Below are positions 18,551-28,021 of a stretch of 64,000 bases of DNA, piece after piece. The notes under the pieces are model-generated. The model saw nothing but the letters and a program-made list of their open reading frames with translations. It had not been told where the DNA came from and made no database searches. The stretch comes from Flammeovirgaceae bacterium (GTDB lineage Bacteria; Bacteroidota; Bacteroidia; Cytophagales; Cyclobacteriaceae), in contig JADJRT010000015.1 in the NCBI GenBank assembly GCA_016712035.1, positions 1-64,000 on the forward strand. Reading direction: 5' to 3'. The position numbers were made by a program, and so were the translations under genes. How positions within the stretch are numbered: position 1 is the first letter of the stretch; each line of letters starts with the position of its first letter.

Positions 18551-20347
18551 ATGAAAGCAATAGTAATTATTGGTGTGCTGCTTTTTTTTTCTCTCCAAGG
18601 ATTAACGCAGGGCATTACCCGTTATTCTTACCACGATGCCGCCAAACTAAATCTAAAAGAGGTTTATCAGGTCAAAGACACTATTCAAAATATTTTACAA
18701 GGCCGTTACATATCCTATTTCCTAAATGGCAACATAGAATCAAAAGGTCAGTTTGTTAACAACGAAACCTCAGGCGTTTGGGAGTTTTACTACGAAACCG
18801 GAAATATTAAGATGAGGGGTATTCTTCGTCAAAATTCAAATTACGGGATGTGGGAATATTTTTATGAAAGTGGTCAAAAAAGTATGGAGGGCACCATCAA
18901 TAACAAACTTCGCGAGGGTGCTTGGAAAGTATATTACGAAAGCGGAGAACTGAAAGAGATTGGTGAGTACGTTGATAATAAACGTAGTGGTGTTTGGAAA
19001 ACTTTTTTTGAGGATGGCGTACTTCGTGGGCAGATTGATTATACCGATGATCATGGACGATATACAGAATATTATCATTCCGGCAAGGTTTTGGCCGAGG
19101 GTCCTAAAGCAGGAGTAAAAAGTGTAGGACATTGGCGTTATTTCTCAGAGGAAAGTGTGCTGGAAAATGAAGGTGATTTTATAGCGGGAAAACGGAATGG
19201 TCCATGGAAGAGTTATTATGCTTCTAGTCAGATTTCTTCGGAAGGAAGTTATGAAAATGATGAGCCCACCGGATTATGGAAGTATTACTTTGAAGATGGC
19301 ACATTAAGTTCTTCTGGCGAATACGTGGGCGGTAAGAAAAATGGCTATTGGAGTACGCAAGCTCCCGGTGGAAAACTTAAGAGTGAAATCATCTATCAAT
19401 CAGGTAGTGGTGAGTACCGCGAGTATTACCCGGATGGAAATTTAAAAATGAAGGGACTGGTTAGGGAGGGTAAGAACCATGGACTTTGGAATTATTATTT
19501 TGAGGATGGCCGATTAGAAGGGGAATGTGATTTTGTGAATGGGAAAGGTATCTATAAAGGTTATTATCCTTCCGGGTCATTACACACTAAAGGCAATATT
19601 GAAGATGACTTTCGGGTTGGAACCTGGGAGTTGTTTGAAGAAGATGGAACGCTGTCGGGTTACTATAAACCATTTTATGAAAATAATATCTTGGCGAATG
19701 AGATTAATACCTTGGCGAAATCACCAGCAAAAGTTAACACAACAAAATCGCGCAAAGGCTTTACTTATTTTAGCCCCCGATATCCAGAGTATAAAGGAGT
19801 GATTATAGGAGGTAATCCAGCCTTTTCGTTTGTGGGTTTTATGCCTTTTGGTATCGAGTTTTATAATCAGGAAAGATTAGGACATGAGTTTGAATTTGAA
19901 GCCATACGGAATCCATTTTATATTGCCGATTCGGATGTTCCAGAGGGAGAAGTCTTTGATCGTGGCTATGCGATTGGCCTTAAGCAAAAGTTTTACAACC
20001 CCATGAAGATGGGTATGTGGTATTTTGCCCATGAAATTAGGTTTACTAACCTTAGCCATTTTGTAAATATAAATTACCCACTATCACCAGATAATAGAAT
20101 TACAGCTAGTGCCTCCGAACAAAGGGCCGAGTATGGAATATTGCTGGGAAGTCGCTTAATGCAACGGAACAATGGCGATGGTTTTACCATAGATGCTTTT
20201 GTTGGGTATGACATTGGCTACAGAATTTTTGATGTAGATCCATCTTATCAGGAAGACTTCAGTTCAGTAAACCAGGATAAGTTTTCTCAAACTTTCCGCT
20301 TTGGTCTTAATTTTGGCTATTCTTTTTCCTTTGATGGCAGGCGATGA
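18551..20347 (+). CDS. Exported MORN-like (YwqK-type) repeat protein with C-terminal barrel-like domain
   Basis: A protein of 598 residues with a signal peptide (MKAIVIIGVLLFFSLQGLTQ). Residues about 51-375 are about fourteen tandem 22-24-residue units of the form W-x-x-Y-Y-E-x-G-x-L-x-x-x-G-x-Y-x-x-x-x-x-x-G, for example VWEFYYETGNIKMRG, AWKVYYESGELKEIG and LWKYYFEDGTLSSSG. This is the MORN_2 (YwqK) repeat. Residues about 395-598 differ: they have alternating aromatic strands (GYAIGLKQKFYNP, MWYFAHEIRFTN, RFGLNFGYSFSFDG) and an end rich in aromatic residues, resembling an outer-membrane barrel or surface beta domain. The repeats would form a long beta ribbon in the periplasm or outside. The role is unknown. 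It follows the tryptophan dioxygenase by 39 bases. Confidence 0.85.
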   Translation: MKAIVIIGVLLFFSLQGLTQGITRYSYHDAAKLNLKEVYQVKDTIQNILQGRYISYFLNGNIESKGQFVNNETSGVWEFYYETGNIKMRGILRQNSNYGMWEYFYESGQKSMEGTINNKLREGAWKVYYESGELKEIGEYVDNKRSGVWKTFFEDGVLRGQIDYTDDHGRYTEYYHSGKVLAEGPKAGVKSVGHWRYFSEESVLENEGDFIAGKRNGPWKSYYASSQISSEGSYENDEPTGLWKYYFEDGTLSSSGEYVGGKKNGYWSTQAPGGKLKSEIIYQSGSGEYREYYPDGNLKMKGLVREGKNHGLWNYYFEDGRLEGECDFVNGKGIYKGYYPSGSLHTKGNIEDDFRVGTWELFEEDGTLSGYYKPFYENNILANEINTLAKSPAKVNTTKSRKGFTYFSPRYPEYKGVIIGGNPAFSFVGFMPFGIEFYNQERLGHEFEFEAIRNPFYIADSDVPEGEVFDRGYAIGLKQKFYNPMKMGMWYFAHEIRFTNLSHFVNINYPLSPDNRITASASEQRAEYGILLGSRLMQRNNGDGFTIDAFVGYDIGYRIFDVDPSYQEDFSSVNQDKFSQTFRFGLNFGYSFSFDGRR

Positions 20348-20409
20348 TCGCCTCGCTAAACATTAACTTTACATTCAATTTCAACCTGAAAGGATAAATA
20401 CCTTTCCAT

Positions 20410-21991
20410 ATGAAGAAAACCGTAGAAGTTACATTAAGCCCGGAGGAGGCCTTTGACGCTAGCTTACTTAAGCCGGCCTTATTTGAAAAGCTAGGTATTC
20501 AAGATGATGGTACTGTTTTTTTAAATCTGCAAAAGCGCTCCGTTGATGCCCGCGGGAAAAACGTTCAGGTTAAGATACAGGTTGAACTGATGCCCTCTAA
20601 TGAGGTCAGCGAAGGTATTACCTATCGAAAGCGTGATCACAAGGTCAAAAATTCGAATCTAGTTATTGTTGTTGGCGCGGGCCCCGCTGGTTTATTTGCC
20701 AGCATTCGCTTGATTGAATTAGGAGTTAAACCCATTGTTTTAGAGCGTGGCAAAGATGTACAAACGCGTAGACGAGATATTGCTGCTATCAACAAAGAAC
20801 ACGTTGTCAATCCAGAGTCCAATTATTGTTTTGGAGAAGGGAGGGGCCGGTACCTATTCGGATGGTAAACTTTATACCCGATCGAAAAAGCGCGGAGATG
20901 TGAGGCGTATTTTGGAAATTTTAGTTGCTCATGGCGCTAGTGACGATATTCTCTTTGATGCACATCCGCATATAGGCACAAACAAATTACCAAAGCTTGT
21001 TGCCGAACTACGTCAAACCATTCTCGATGCGGGTGGCGAAATTTATTTCAACACATGTGTTACAGATTTTCTTCTGGACATTGATGAAATAAAGGGAATT
21101 GTTACTCAAAAGGGTGATCGTATGACAGCTGATGCGGTGATCCTGGCAACAGGGCATTCGGCCCGTGATGTTTTTCATCTTCTTCACCAGAAAAAGATAC
21201 ATATCGAGGCAAAGCCCTTCGCTTTAGGGGTACGGGTTGAACATTCACAAAATCTGATTGATCAGATTCAATATCACTGTCCAATAAATCGTGGCCCTTA
21301 CTTACCCGCTTCTTCATATTCATTGGTGCATCAGGCAAAGGTGAATGGGCAAGAGCGGGGTGTTTTTTCATTTTGTATGTGCCCGGGTGGATTTATTGTA
21401 CCTGCCGCAACCGCGCCTGGCGAAATTGTTGTGAATGGTATGAGCCCGTCACGAAGGGATTCAAAATTTGCAAATTCAGGAATTGTGGTAGCTGTAGCCG
21501 AGCCCGACTTTAAGAAATACCTTGACAAAGGTGCCTTAGCCGGGATGTTTTTTCAAGCTGAGATAGAACAAAAAGCATGTGCACTTGCCGGAAGTACTCA
21601 AACAGCACCTGCCCAGAGGCTTATTGATTTTGTCAATGGAAAAGTTTCTAATTCCCTTCTGGAAACCTCGTATCAACCCGGCTTAGCTTCGTTAGATATG
21701 CGAGCAGTATTACCGCAATTCGTTAGCGAGGCCTTAAAGCAAGGTTTTAAGAATTTCGGTAGTAAAATGAAGGGTTATTTAACAAATGATGCGCAGATTG
21801 TTGGGGTAGAAAGTCGAACATCATCTCCGGTTCGTATTCCGAGAAATAATGAAACGCTCGAGCATGTTCAGACAAAGCGACTTTTTCCTTGTGGGGAAGG
21901 AGCAGGCTATGCCGGAGGAATTGTTTCGGCCGCCATGGATGGTGAGCGTTGTGCCGAGGCGGCTGTTCGTAAATATATAAAGGCAAATTAA
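20410..21991 (+). CDS. FAD-dependent oxidoreductase, COG2509 family (frameshifted)
   Basis: Two pieces join through a shift in a G run near 20840-20850 (NYCFGEG then GAGTYSDGKLYTR), giving about 526 residues. The N-terminal about 80 residues form a small separate domain (MKKTVEVTLSPEEAF). Then comes the dinucleotide site VVGAGPAGLFASIRL with acidic strand end VLERG, followed by KKRGDVRRILEIL, the conserved ILATGHSARDVF and a C-terminal FAD-closing block FPCGEGAGYAGGIVSAAMDG. It matches the uncharacterised 'FAD-dependent dehydrogenase' family (COG2509), whose substrate is unknown. It is cytoplasmic and lies three bases upstream of a CoA-binding protein gene, a likely operon. Confidence 0.88.
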
Positions 21992-21994
21992 GTT

Positions 21995-22360
21995 ATGAAG
22001 AAAACAGTAATCATTGGAGCAACGACCAACCCCTCACGCTATGCCTATATTGCCGCAGGCATGCTAAAAGAATACGATCATGAGATTGTGCCGGTTGGAA
22101 TAAAGAAGGGCACGGTGTATGGTATAGATATTTTACCTATCGATCAACATCCCATTATCAAAGACGTGAATACAATCACTTTATACATTGGCACCAGGCA
22201 TCAACCAATGTATTATGAATATTTATTGAGCTTGAAACCAAAGCGGATAATCTTTAATCCGGGAACAGAAAATAGCGAATTTGAAAAAATGGTTGAAGAA
22301 TCAGGGGCGGAGGCTCTTCAGGCTTGCACACTGGTTCTCTTACGATCCGGACAATATTAA
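21995..22360 (+). CDS. CoA-binding domain protein (YccU-like)
   Basis: A protein of 121 residues, a single Rossmann-type CoA_binding domain. The N-terminal VIIGATTNPSRYAYIAAGML matches the nucleotide-binding turn. VPVGIKKGTVYGIDILP and KRIIFNPGTENSEFEKMVEE follow the order of YccU/YneT-type proteins. The biochemical role of these small proteins is not settled. It starts three bases after the flavoprotein stop and is convergent with the NTF2-like pair, with seven bases between. Confidence 0.85.
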   Translation: MKKTVIIGATTNPSRYAYIAAGMLKEYDHEIVPVGIKKGTVYGIDILPIDQHPIIKDVNTITLYIGTRHQPMYYEYLLSLKPKRIIFNPGTENSEFEKMVEESGAEALQACTLVLLRSGQY

Positions 22361-22367
22361 AACAAGA

Positions 22368-22862
22368 TTACTCTGGATAACTGGCGATAGCACCAACGCA
22401 TACTACCCTCCATTTGCCATCCTTTTTTTCCATAATTCGGATTTGAGAAGTTTCATCGCGATCAATTTCGTCATTAACTTTTTGGGTGTAGCGTACATAG
22501 GCGCCAGTGCCATAAACGCGGATACTTGACCAGTTTCGTTCAATTTTTACTTCTGATTTTTGATGGGCTACATCTATTGTGCGGCTGGATTTCTGGGTTT
22601 TAAAATAGTCATCAAAGGACTTCTGAATACCTTCCCAACCCTCAATAAAACTGGTACCTGTAGAGTCAGAATAGGACCAATACGCATACGGTACCTGAAG
22701 CCACGTATCTTCCCAATCTTTTCTGTTTACATTAAAGAAAGAGGTGGTTTCCTTTTCAATAACAGCCTTAATAGCTGCTACATCTTTACTGTCTTGGGCA
22801 GCGAGCGATGAGAATGCCAGCCAAAACATTCCTGCAAAAAATAAATGTTTAAATGCTTTCAT
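22368..22862 (-). CDS. Exported NTF2/SnoaL-like protein, tandem copy 1
   Basis: A protein of 164 residues with a signal peptide (MKAFKHLFFAGMFWLAFSSLAAQ). The mature part looks like a SnoaL/DUF4440 alpha+beta cone: IKAVIEKETTSFFNVNRKDW, WSYSDSTGTSFIEGW, AYVRYTQKV and ETSQIRIMEKKDGKWRVVCV. It shares the whole layout and the stretch VPYAYWSYSDST with the next gene at 22917, so the two are tandem paralogues. Such proteins are probably periplasmic ligand-binding or enzyme folds; I cannot give a substrate. Confidence 0.8.
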   Translation of the reverse strand: MKAFKHLFFAGMFWLAFSSLAAQDSKDVAAIKAVIEKETTSFFNVNRKDWEDTWLQVPYAYWSYSDSTGTSFIEGWEGIQKSFDDYFKTQKSSRTIDVAHQKSEVKIERNWSSIRVYGTGAYVRYTQKVNDEIDRDETSQIRIMEKKDGKWRVVCVGAIASYPE

Positions 22863-22916
22863 ATGGAGTTGGTTTTGATTTTAAATTACTAAACTTTTTT
22901 AAGAACAAAAAAGAAA

Positions 22917-23387
22917 TCATTGGCTTCCATCAGGATATCGAGCTATAGCCCATACACAAACTACTTTCCATTGTCCTTCTTTTTTTTCTAATATCCGGAT
23001 TTGAGAGGTCTCAGTAGTTTCATATTCATCCATCACCTTTTGGGTAAATCTTACATAAGCTCCACCATCATAAATTCTGAATTCAATCCACTCATTACTC
23101 ACCTTACCGCTCGAAGGCCTTGCATTCTTAAAGTAATCCGCAAAAGTCTTATCCATTAAATCCCAACTCTCCGTTCGACTAATGGTGGTTGAATCTGAAT
23201 ACGACCAATACGCGTAGGGTACCTTTAGCCAACAATCAGACCACTTTTTATAGTCTACGTTTAGAAAAGCAATAGTTTCTTTGGCTATAATTTGTTTAAT
23301 CGCTTCTTTATCCTCTTGAGCAACACTGGTAATTACTGGCGCTAGAAAACAAATGACTGTGGATGTCAGAATCGCCAGGATCTTCAT
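22917..23387 (-). CDS. Exported NTF2/SnoaL-like protein, tandem copy 2
   Basis: A protein of 156 residues from ATG 23387 (MKILAILTSTVICFLAPVIT), with a signal peptide; an in-frame ATG seven codons upstream is possible. The mature part parallels the neighbour: IKQIIAKETIAFLNVDYKKW, VPYAYWSYSDST, AYVRFTQKVMDEYETTETSQ and RILEKKEGQWKVVCVWAIARYP. The 54-base gap and same strand suggest one transcript and a recent duplication. The function is unknown. Confidence 0.8.
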   Translation of the reverse strand: MKILAILTSTVICFLAPVITSVAQEDKEAIKQIIAKETIAFLNVDYKKWSDCWLKVPYAYWSYSDSTTISRTESWDLMDKTFADYFKNARPSSGKVSNEWIEFRIYDGGAYVRFTQKVMDEYETTETSQIRILEKKEGQWKVVCVWAIARYPDGSQ

Positions 23388-23540
23388 TTTTTTGAGATTG
23401 TTCAACACACATCAATTTAAACAGAATTGAACCAAATTCATGGAATTAGGTAAGAATTTAGTACTTTTTTAAAAGTCTGATTTAAATCATGGTACTGGAA
23501 TAGACCAATTGCTTAGCTTAGGGAACTAAATCCAATTTTT

Positions 23541-24485
23541 ATGCTCAATGACGAAAAGTTGATCCAGTTAAAAAAATTTGCAGTTAAGCCTGGCAAGCAA
23601 ATCAAACTAAAAGACTTTGATACGGAATACAAGGGGAAGATTCTCAATAAGGCAGATTCAGAACTCATGCTGGAAAATGGCCGTAAACATTTGGCTGAAG
23701 TACAGGATGAGTTGTATGCCCATAATCGATACAGTGTATTAATCATTTTGCAGGCTATGGATGCAGCCGGTAAAGATGGCGCAGTAAAACATATCATGTC
23801 TGGATTCAATCCATTGGGGGTAAAAGTATATAGTTTTAAGGCACCTCATTCGGCCGAGTTGGATCACGATTATTTTTGGCGCCATGAAATTGCACTTCCG
23901 GCCCGGGGCGAGATAGCAATCCACAACAGGTCGCACTATGAGAATGTCTTGGTAACCAAAGTACATCCTGAATGGATTTTGAGCGAACGCATTCCGGGCA
24001 TCGAAACAGTAAAAAAGATTGACGACAAATTTTGGCAACAACGGTATAAGCAAATAAGACGCTTCGAGAAAAACCTGGCTGACAATGGTACTGTTATCTT
24101 AAAGTTCTTTTTAAACGTATCAAAAAAGGAACAGAAGAAAAGATTTCTGGAACGCATTGACGACCCCAGTAAGAATTGGAAATTTTCCTTGTCGGATTTG
24201 AAAGAACGCGCTTATTGGGACGATTACCAGAAGGCCTATGAAGATGCGTTGAGCGCAACGTCAACAGATTATGCCCCCTGGTTTGTTATACCGGCAGACG
24301 ACAAGTGGTTTGCCAGGCTGGCTATCGCGGGTATTATTACAAGACAGTTTAGTAAACTGGATATAAGCTATCCAACCATTAATCAAGCACAGAAAGAGGA
24401 ATTGCAAAAAGCAAAACTGCAGTTGATGAGCGAAAAGGATAATGGCAAGGATAAAAAAAGTAGTAAAGATAAACCTAAGCAGTAG
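23541..24485 (+). CDS. Polyphosphate kinase 2 family phosphotransferase
   Basis: A protein of 314 residues with a single PPK2 domain. Walker A is LQAMDAAGKDGAVKHIMSG (about residues 71-89), the lid and substrate block is HSAELDHDYFWRHE, Walker B-like IAIHNRSHYENVLV, and then LKFFLNVSKKEQKKRFLERI. It transfers phosphate between polyphosphate and nucleotides. The length fits the PPK2-related nucleotide phosphotransferases, but the class and nucleotide preference cannot be fixed. The C-terminus is Lys-rich (KDKKSSKDKPKQ). ppk1 and ppx lie within 7 kb. Confidence 0.92.
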   Translation: MLNDEKLIQLKKFAVKPGKQIKLKDFDTEYKGKILNKADSELMLENGRKHLAEVQDELYAHNRYSVLIILQAMDAAGKDGAVKHIMSGFNPLGVKVYSFKAPHSAELDHDYFWRHEIALPARGEIAIHNRSHYENVLVTKVHPEWILSERIPGIETVKKIDDKFWQQRYKQIRRFEKNLADNGTVILKFFLNVSKKEQKKRFLERIDDPSKNWKFSLSDLKERAYWDDYQKAYEDALSATSTDYAPWFVIPADDKWFARLAIAGIITRQFSKLDISYPTINQAQKEELQKAKLQLMSEKDNGKDKKSSKDKPKQ

Positions 24486-24495
24486 TTCTAAACTT

Positions 24496-25867
24496 TTACG
24501 GGTTATCTTCTATTTGTATTACAACACCTTTATTGCGGAAGTGCTGGGTAAACATATCCAACTTATTTAGACTTGTTTCGTCCCAAGGATTATTTACTAA
24601 AACCAAAAGTTTTAAAGATTGTAGTGTTAATAAGCCATCCGGTAATTCGGTCAATTGATTCGATGAAATATCGAGATTTTCAAGCTTTATTAACTTAGGT
24701 AAATCTCTTGGGGCTTGGAGTAACCGGTTGTTGTTTATCCTTAAAACCTTGAGTCTATCCATAGAGCCCATCCCTTGAGGTAGTTCCGTAAGCCGATTAT
24801 TAGAGAGGTAGAGTTCTTCAAGTTGAGTAAGTGAGCACAAGCTTTCAGGTACAGTTAAGATTAAATTGTGAGAAAGATAGAGAATCTCTAAATTTTTAAG
24901 ATTTGAGATTTGATCATCAAATCGTTCGATTTGGTTATAGTAAAGATCTATCTCTTTGAGGTTTTGAAGTGCATAAATACCTTCCGGAATCGCTTTTAAT
25001 TTGTTCTTATAAAAAGATAGGTGCTCAAGTTTTGTTAAAGAGGCAATTGCAGGATCAACATGTTCTATTTCATTGTGATTTAGGATTAATCGTTTTAGGT
25101 TAGGAAAGTTTCTAATTGATGCGGGCAGAGTTTTGATCTTGTTCTTCTGAAGTTCAAGTTTTTCCAACGTTGGATGGACAGATATTCGATCAGCTTCCAG
25201 AGCAATTTGATTGCTGCTCAACAATAGTTCTTTCAATTTTTTATTCTTTGACGCACCTTTAGGAAAGGAGGTTAGGCCTGTTGCAGCAAGATCTAGTTTC
25301 TCTAAATTCCGGAACTTCCTAAAGGAGGTTGGTATCGTTTCCGGATTGACACCTCTTATTCCCAGCGTCTTTACCGATTCGTTTTTTCCGAGTTTAAGTT
25401 TTCCGGATGGTTTATTATTTAAGATGTAAATACTTGAAAGGAGGGAAAGGCCATTCAATTTTTTTGATATTTTTCGAATACTCGTGTTGACCAGTTCTAA
25501 TGCCTCAAGATTTTTGCAAAGCAAAACATCTTTAGGGATTCGCCTCAAGCCTTTTTCTGAAATACTGAGATGCTTAATCTCATCATAGTTTTTAATTGAT
25601 CCCCTGATATTGAGTAAAGCCAGGAGAGGGACTATATACTTTTCGGGTTCCAATGATTCCGCGTTGGCGAATACCTTGTATCACCTTCATCAAACTATCA
25701 ATTGCATCAAATTTAGTTCGATCGGTTATTAAGCTTTTGAATTGAACTTGCGCACGGGCATAGTCGGCTGAATCTTTTGTTGATTTGAATATGGGTTCCT
25801 CCAAAATCCAAAATTCTGTTTTGGAACTTGAGAAAAGGTGATCGAAGTAGTAGAAACCAAGAGCCAT
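24496..25867 (-). CDS. Leucine-rich-repeat protein (frameshifted)
   Basis: The first about 70 residues (ATG 25867, MALGFYYFDHLFSSSKTEF) and the main part join through a shift near 25650 (IQGIRQRG then SLEPEKYIVPLLALL). The product is about 456 residues. From about residue 100 it is a continuous run of 23-residue LRR units, for example LEKLELQKNKIKTLPASI, LEHLSFYKNKLKAIPEGI, LEELYLSNNRLTELPQGM and LENLDISSNQLTELPDGL. No signal peptide is convincing, so location is uncertain. LRR proteins of this type usually mediate protein binding. No enzyme domain is seen. Confidence 0.85.
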
Positions 25868-26021
25868 AGAACCGCGATTTTTTCATACTCAATTGTTGAT
25901 GTATATACTAAAACTAAACAATTAGTTAGTTATTGGAAACACCTCTCGAAATCGGTTAGTTAGCCGTAAAAAATACTTCCGTTTTATAAGCCTAAAATGC
26001 GGAAAACGCATTCCAAAACCT

Positions 26022-26029
26022 TATTTTTG
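26022..26029 (+). promoter_or_regulatory. Candidate -7 element of gyrB
   Basis: TATTTTTG matches TAnnTTTG and lies 20 bases upstream of the gyrB ATG. The rest of the 180-base gap from 25868 is AT-rich with no other recognised signal. Confidence 0.4.
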
Positions 26030-26048
26030 AAGGTTATAAAAAGTTAAA

Positions 26049-28011
26049 ATGAGCGAATCAAAACCCACCAAGCAAGCTAACTATTCGGCCAGTAATATTC
26101 AGGTTTTAGAAGGTTTAGAAGCAGTCCGGAAAAGACCTGCCATGTATATCGGAGATATCGGGGTTAAAGGGCTCCATCACCTGGTTTATGAGGTCGTAGA
26201 TAACTCTATCGATGAGGCCTTGGCAGGTTATTGCGATGAAATCCATGTGACCATAAATCCGGACAATTCTATTACTGTGGAGGACAATGGTCGGGGTATT
26301 CCTACCGACATGCACGAGAAGGAAAAACGGTCTGCACTTGAAGTAGTAATGACTGTGCTCCACGCGGGTGGCAAATTCGACAAAGACACCTATAAAGTTT
26401 CAGGCGGTCTGCATGGTGTTGGTGTTTCATGTGTTAATGCCTTGTCTTCTGTCCTTATCGCTACCGTTTACCGGGAAGGTAAAATATTTGAGCAGGAGTA
26501 TCATCGCGGGGTACCACAATATCCAGTAAGAATAGCAGGGGAGTCTGACAGAAAAGGAACCACAGTTCACTTCAAGCCAGACCACGAAATATTCATACTT
26601 ACCACCGAATATAACTATGAAACTATAGCTACCAGGTTGCGAGAACTGTCATTCTTAAATCCGGGTATTAAGATCAATCTTAAAGATCTCAGAGATAAAG
26701 ACGAAAGTGGTGAACCGAAATCATCTTCATTTTTATCTGTAGGTGGATTGAGTGAATTCGTTGAATATCTGGATTCTACGAGAGAGAAACTAATTCCAAG
26801 CCCCATCTATATTGAGAATGACAAAAGTGATATACCCATTCAGGTTGCCTTAAATTACAACACCTCTTACAGCGAGAATCTTGTTTCTTACGTCAACAAT
26901 ATTAATACGCATGAAGGCGGAACTCATGTTGCAGGATTTAGGCGTGCACTAACCCGCACACTCAAGAGTTATGCAGATAAATCAGGGTTGCTTGAAAAGG
27001 CTAAAGTGGAAATCAGTGGTGATGACTTTCGGGAAGGCCTTACGGCAGTTATTTCCAGTGAAGGTGGCTGAACCCCAATTTGAAGGTCAGACAAAAACCA
27101 AACTTGGAAACTCAGATGTTATGGGGGCGGTAGATACAGCCGTTGGTGAGGTGCTCCAGCATTATTTGGAAGAGCACCCCAAAGAAGCAAAGCTCATCGT
27201 TAGTAAAGTCATTTTAGCCGCACAGGCAAGAATTGCTGCACGTAAGGCCCGCGAAATGGTTCAACGCAAAAATGTGCTTTCCGGCACAGGCTTGCCTGGT
27301 AAATTAGCGGATTGTGCTAGCTCAGATCCGAGTATTTGTGAACTATACCTGGTTGAGGGAGATTCTGCTGGTGGATCAGCCAAGCAAGGCCGTGATCGTC
27401 ACTTTCAAGCAATATTACCCTTACGGGGAAAAATTCTGAATGTTGAAAAGGCCCAGGAACACAAGATTTATGAGAATGAGGAAATCAAGAATATGATTAC
27501 TGCGCTGGGTGTAAGCTTTGGAACAGCCGAGGATAACAAAGCCCTCAACCTTACCAAGTTAAGATATCATAAAGTTATTATTATGACTGATGCGGACGTT
27601 GACGGAAGTCACATCCGTACATTAATTTTAACCTTCTTCTTTCGCTATATGCGCGATTTAATTGAACAAGGTTATGTCTACATCGCCCTTCCACCCCTGT
27701 ATCTCTTGAAGAAGGGCCGCGAGGAGCGTTACTGCTGGAATGAAGAAGAGCGTGAAGCTATTGTTAAAGAATTGAGTAAGGGTGGAAATGAAGATAGCGT
27801 TGGCGTGCAGCGTTATAAAGGATTAGGAGAGATGAATCCCGAACAGCTTTGGTCGACTACGATGGATCCATCACGTAGAACCCTAAAACAGGTGTCAATC
27901 GAATCGGCAGCGGAAGCCGATCATTTGTTCTCGATGCTTATGGGTGATGAAGTTGCACCGCGCAGAGAGTTTATTGAGAAAAATGCTAAGTATGCCCGTA
28001 TAGACATCTAA
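26049..28011 (+). CDS. gyrB: DNA gyrase subunit B (one frameshift)
   Basis: The two pieces join near 27053, restoring EGLTAVIS-VKVAEPQFEGQ, and give about 653 residues, the usual GyrB length. The GHKL ATPase has EVVDNSIDEALAGY and GGLHGVGVSCVNAL. The transducer domain follows. The Toprim domain has ELYLVEGDSAGGSAKQGRDR and IIMTDADVDGSHIRTL, and the C-terminus has VQRYKGLGEMNPEQLW. With GyrA it introduces negative supercoils using ATP. ParE is an alternative for this fold, but the overall length and SAGGSAKQGRDR support GyrB. The gene is essential, so the frameshift is almost certainly a sequence error. Confidence 0.95.
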
Positions 28012-28021
28012 CAATCAAATT

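Noticed and set aside
20343..20409. Short palindrome GGCGATGATCGCC after the MORN-like gene as a terminator
   Set aside because: It has no loop or T run and its arms are only six bases, so it cannot be told from chance.
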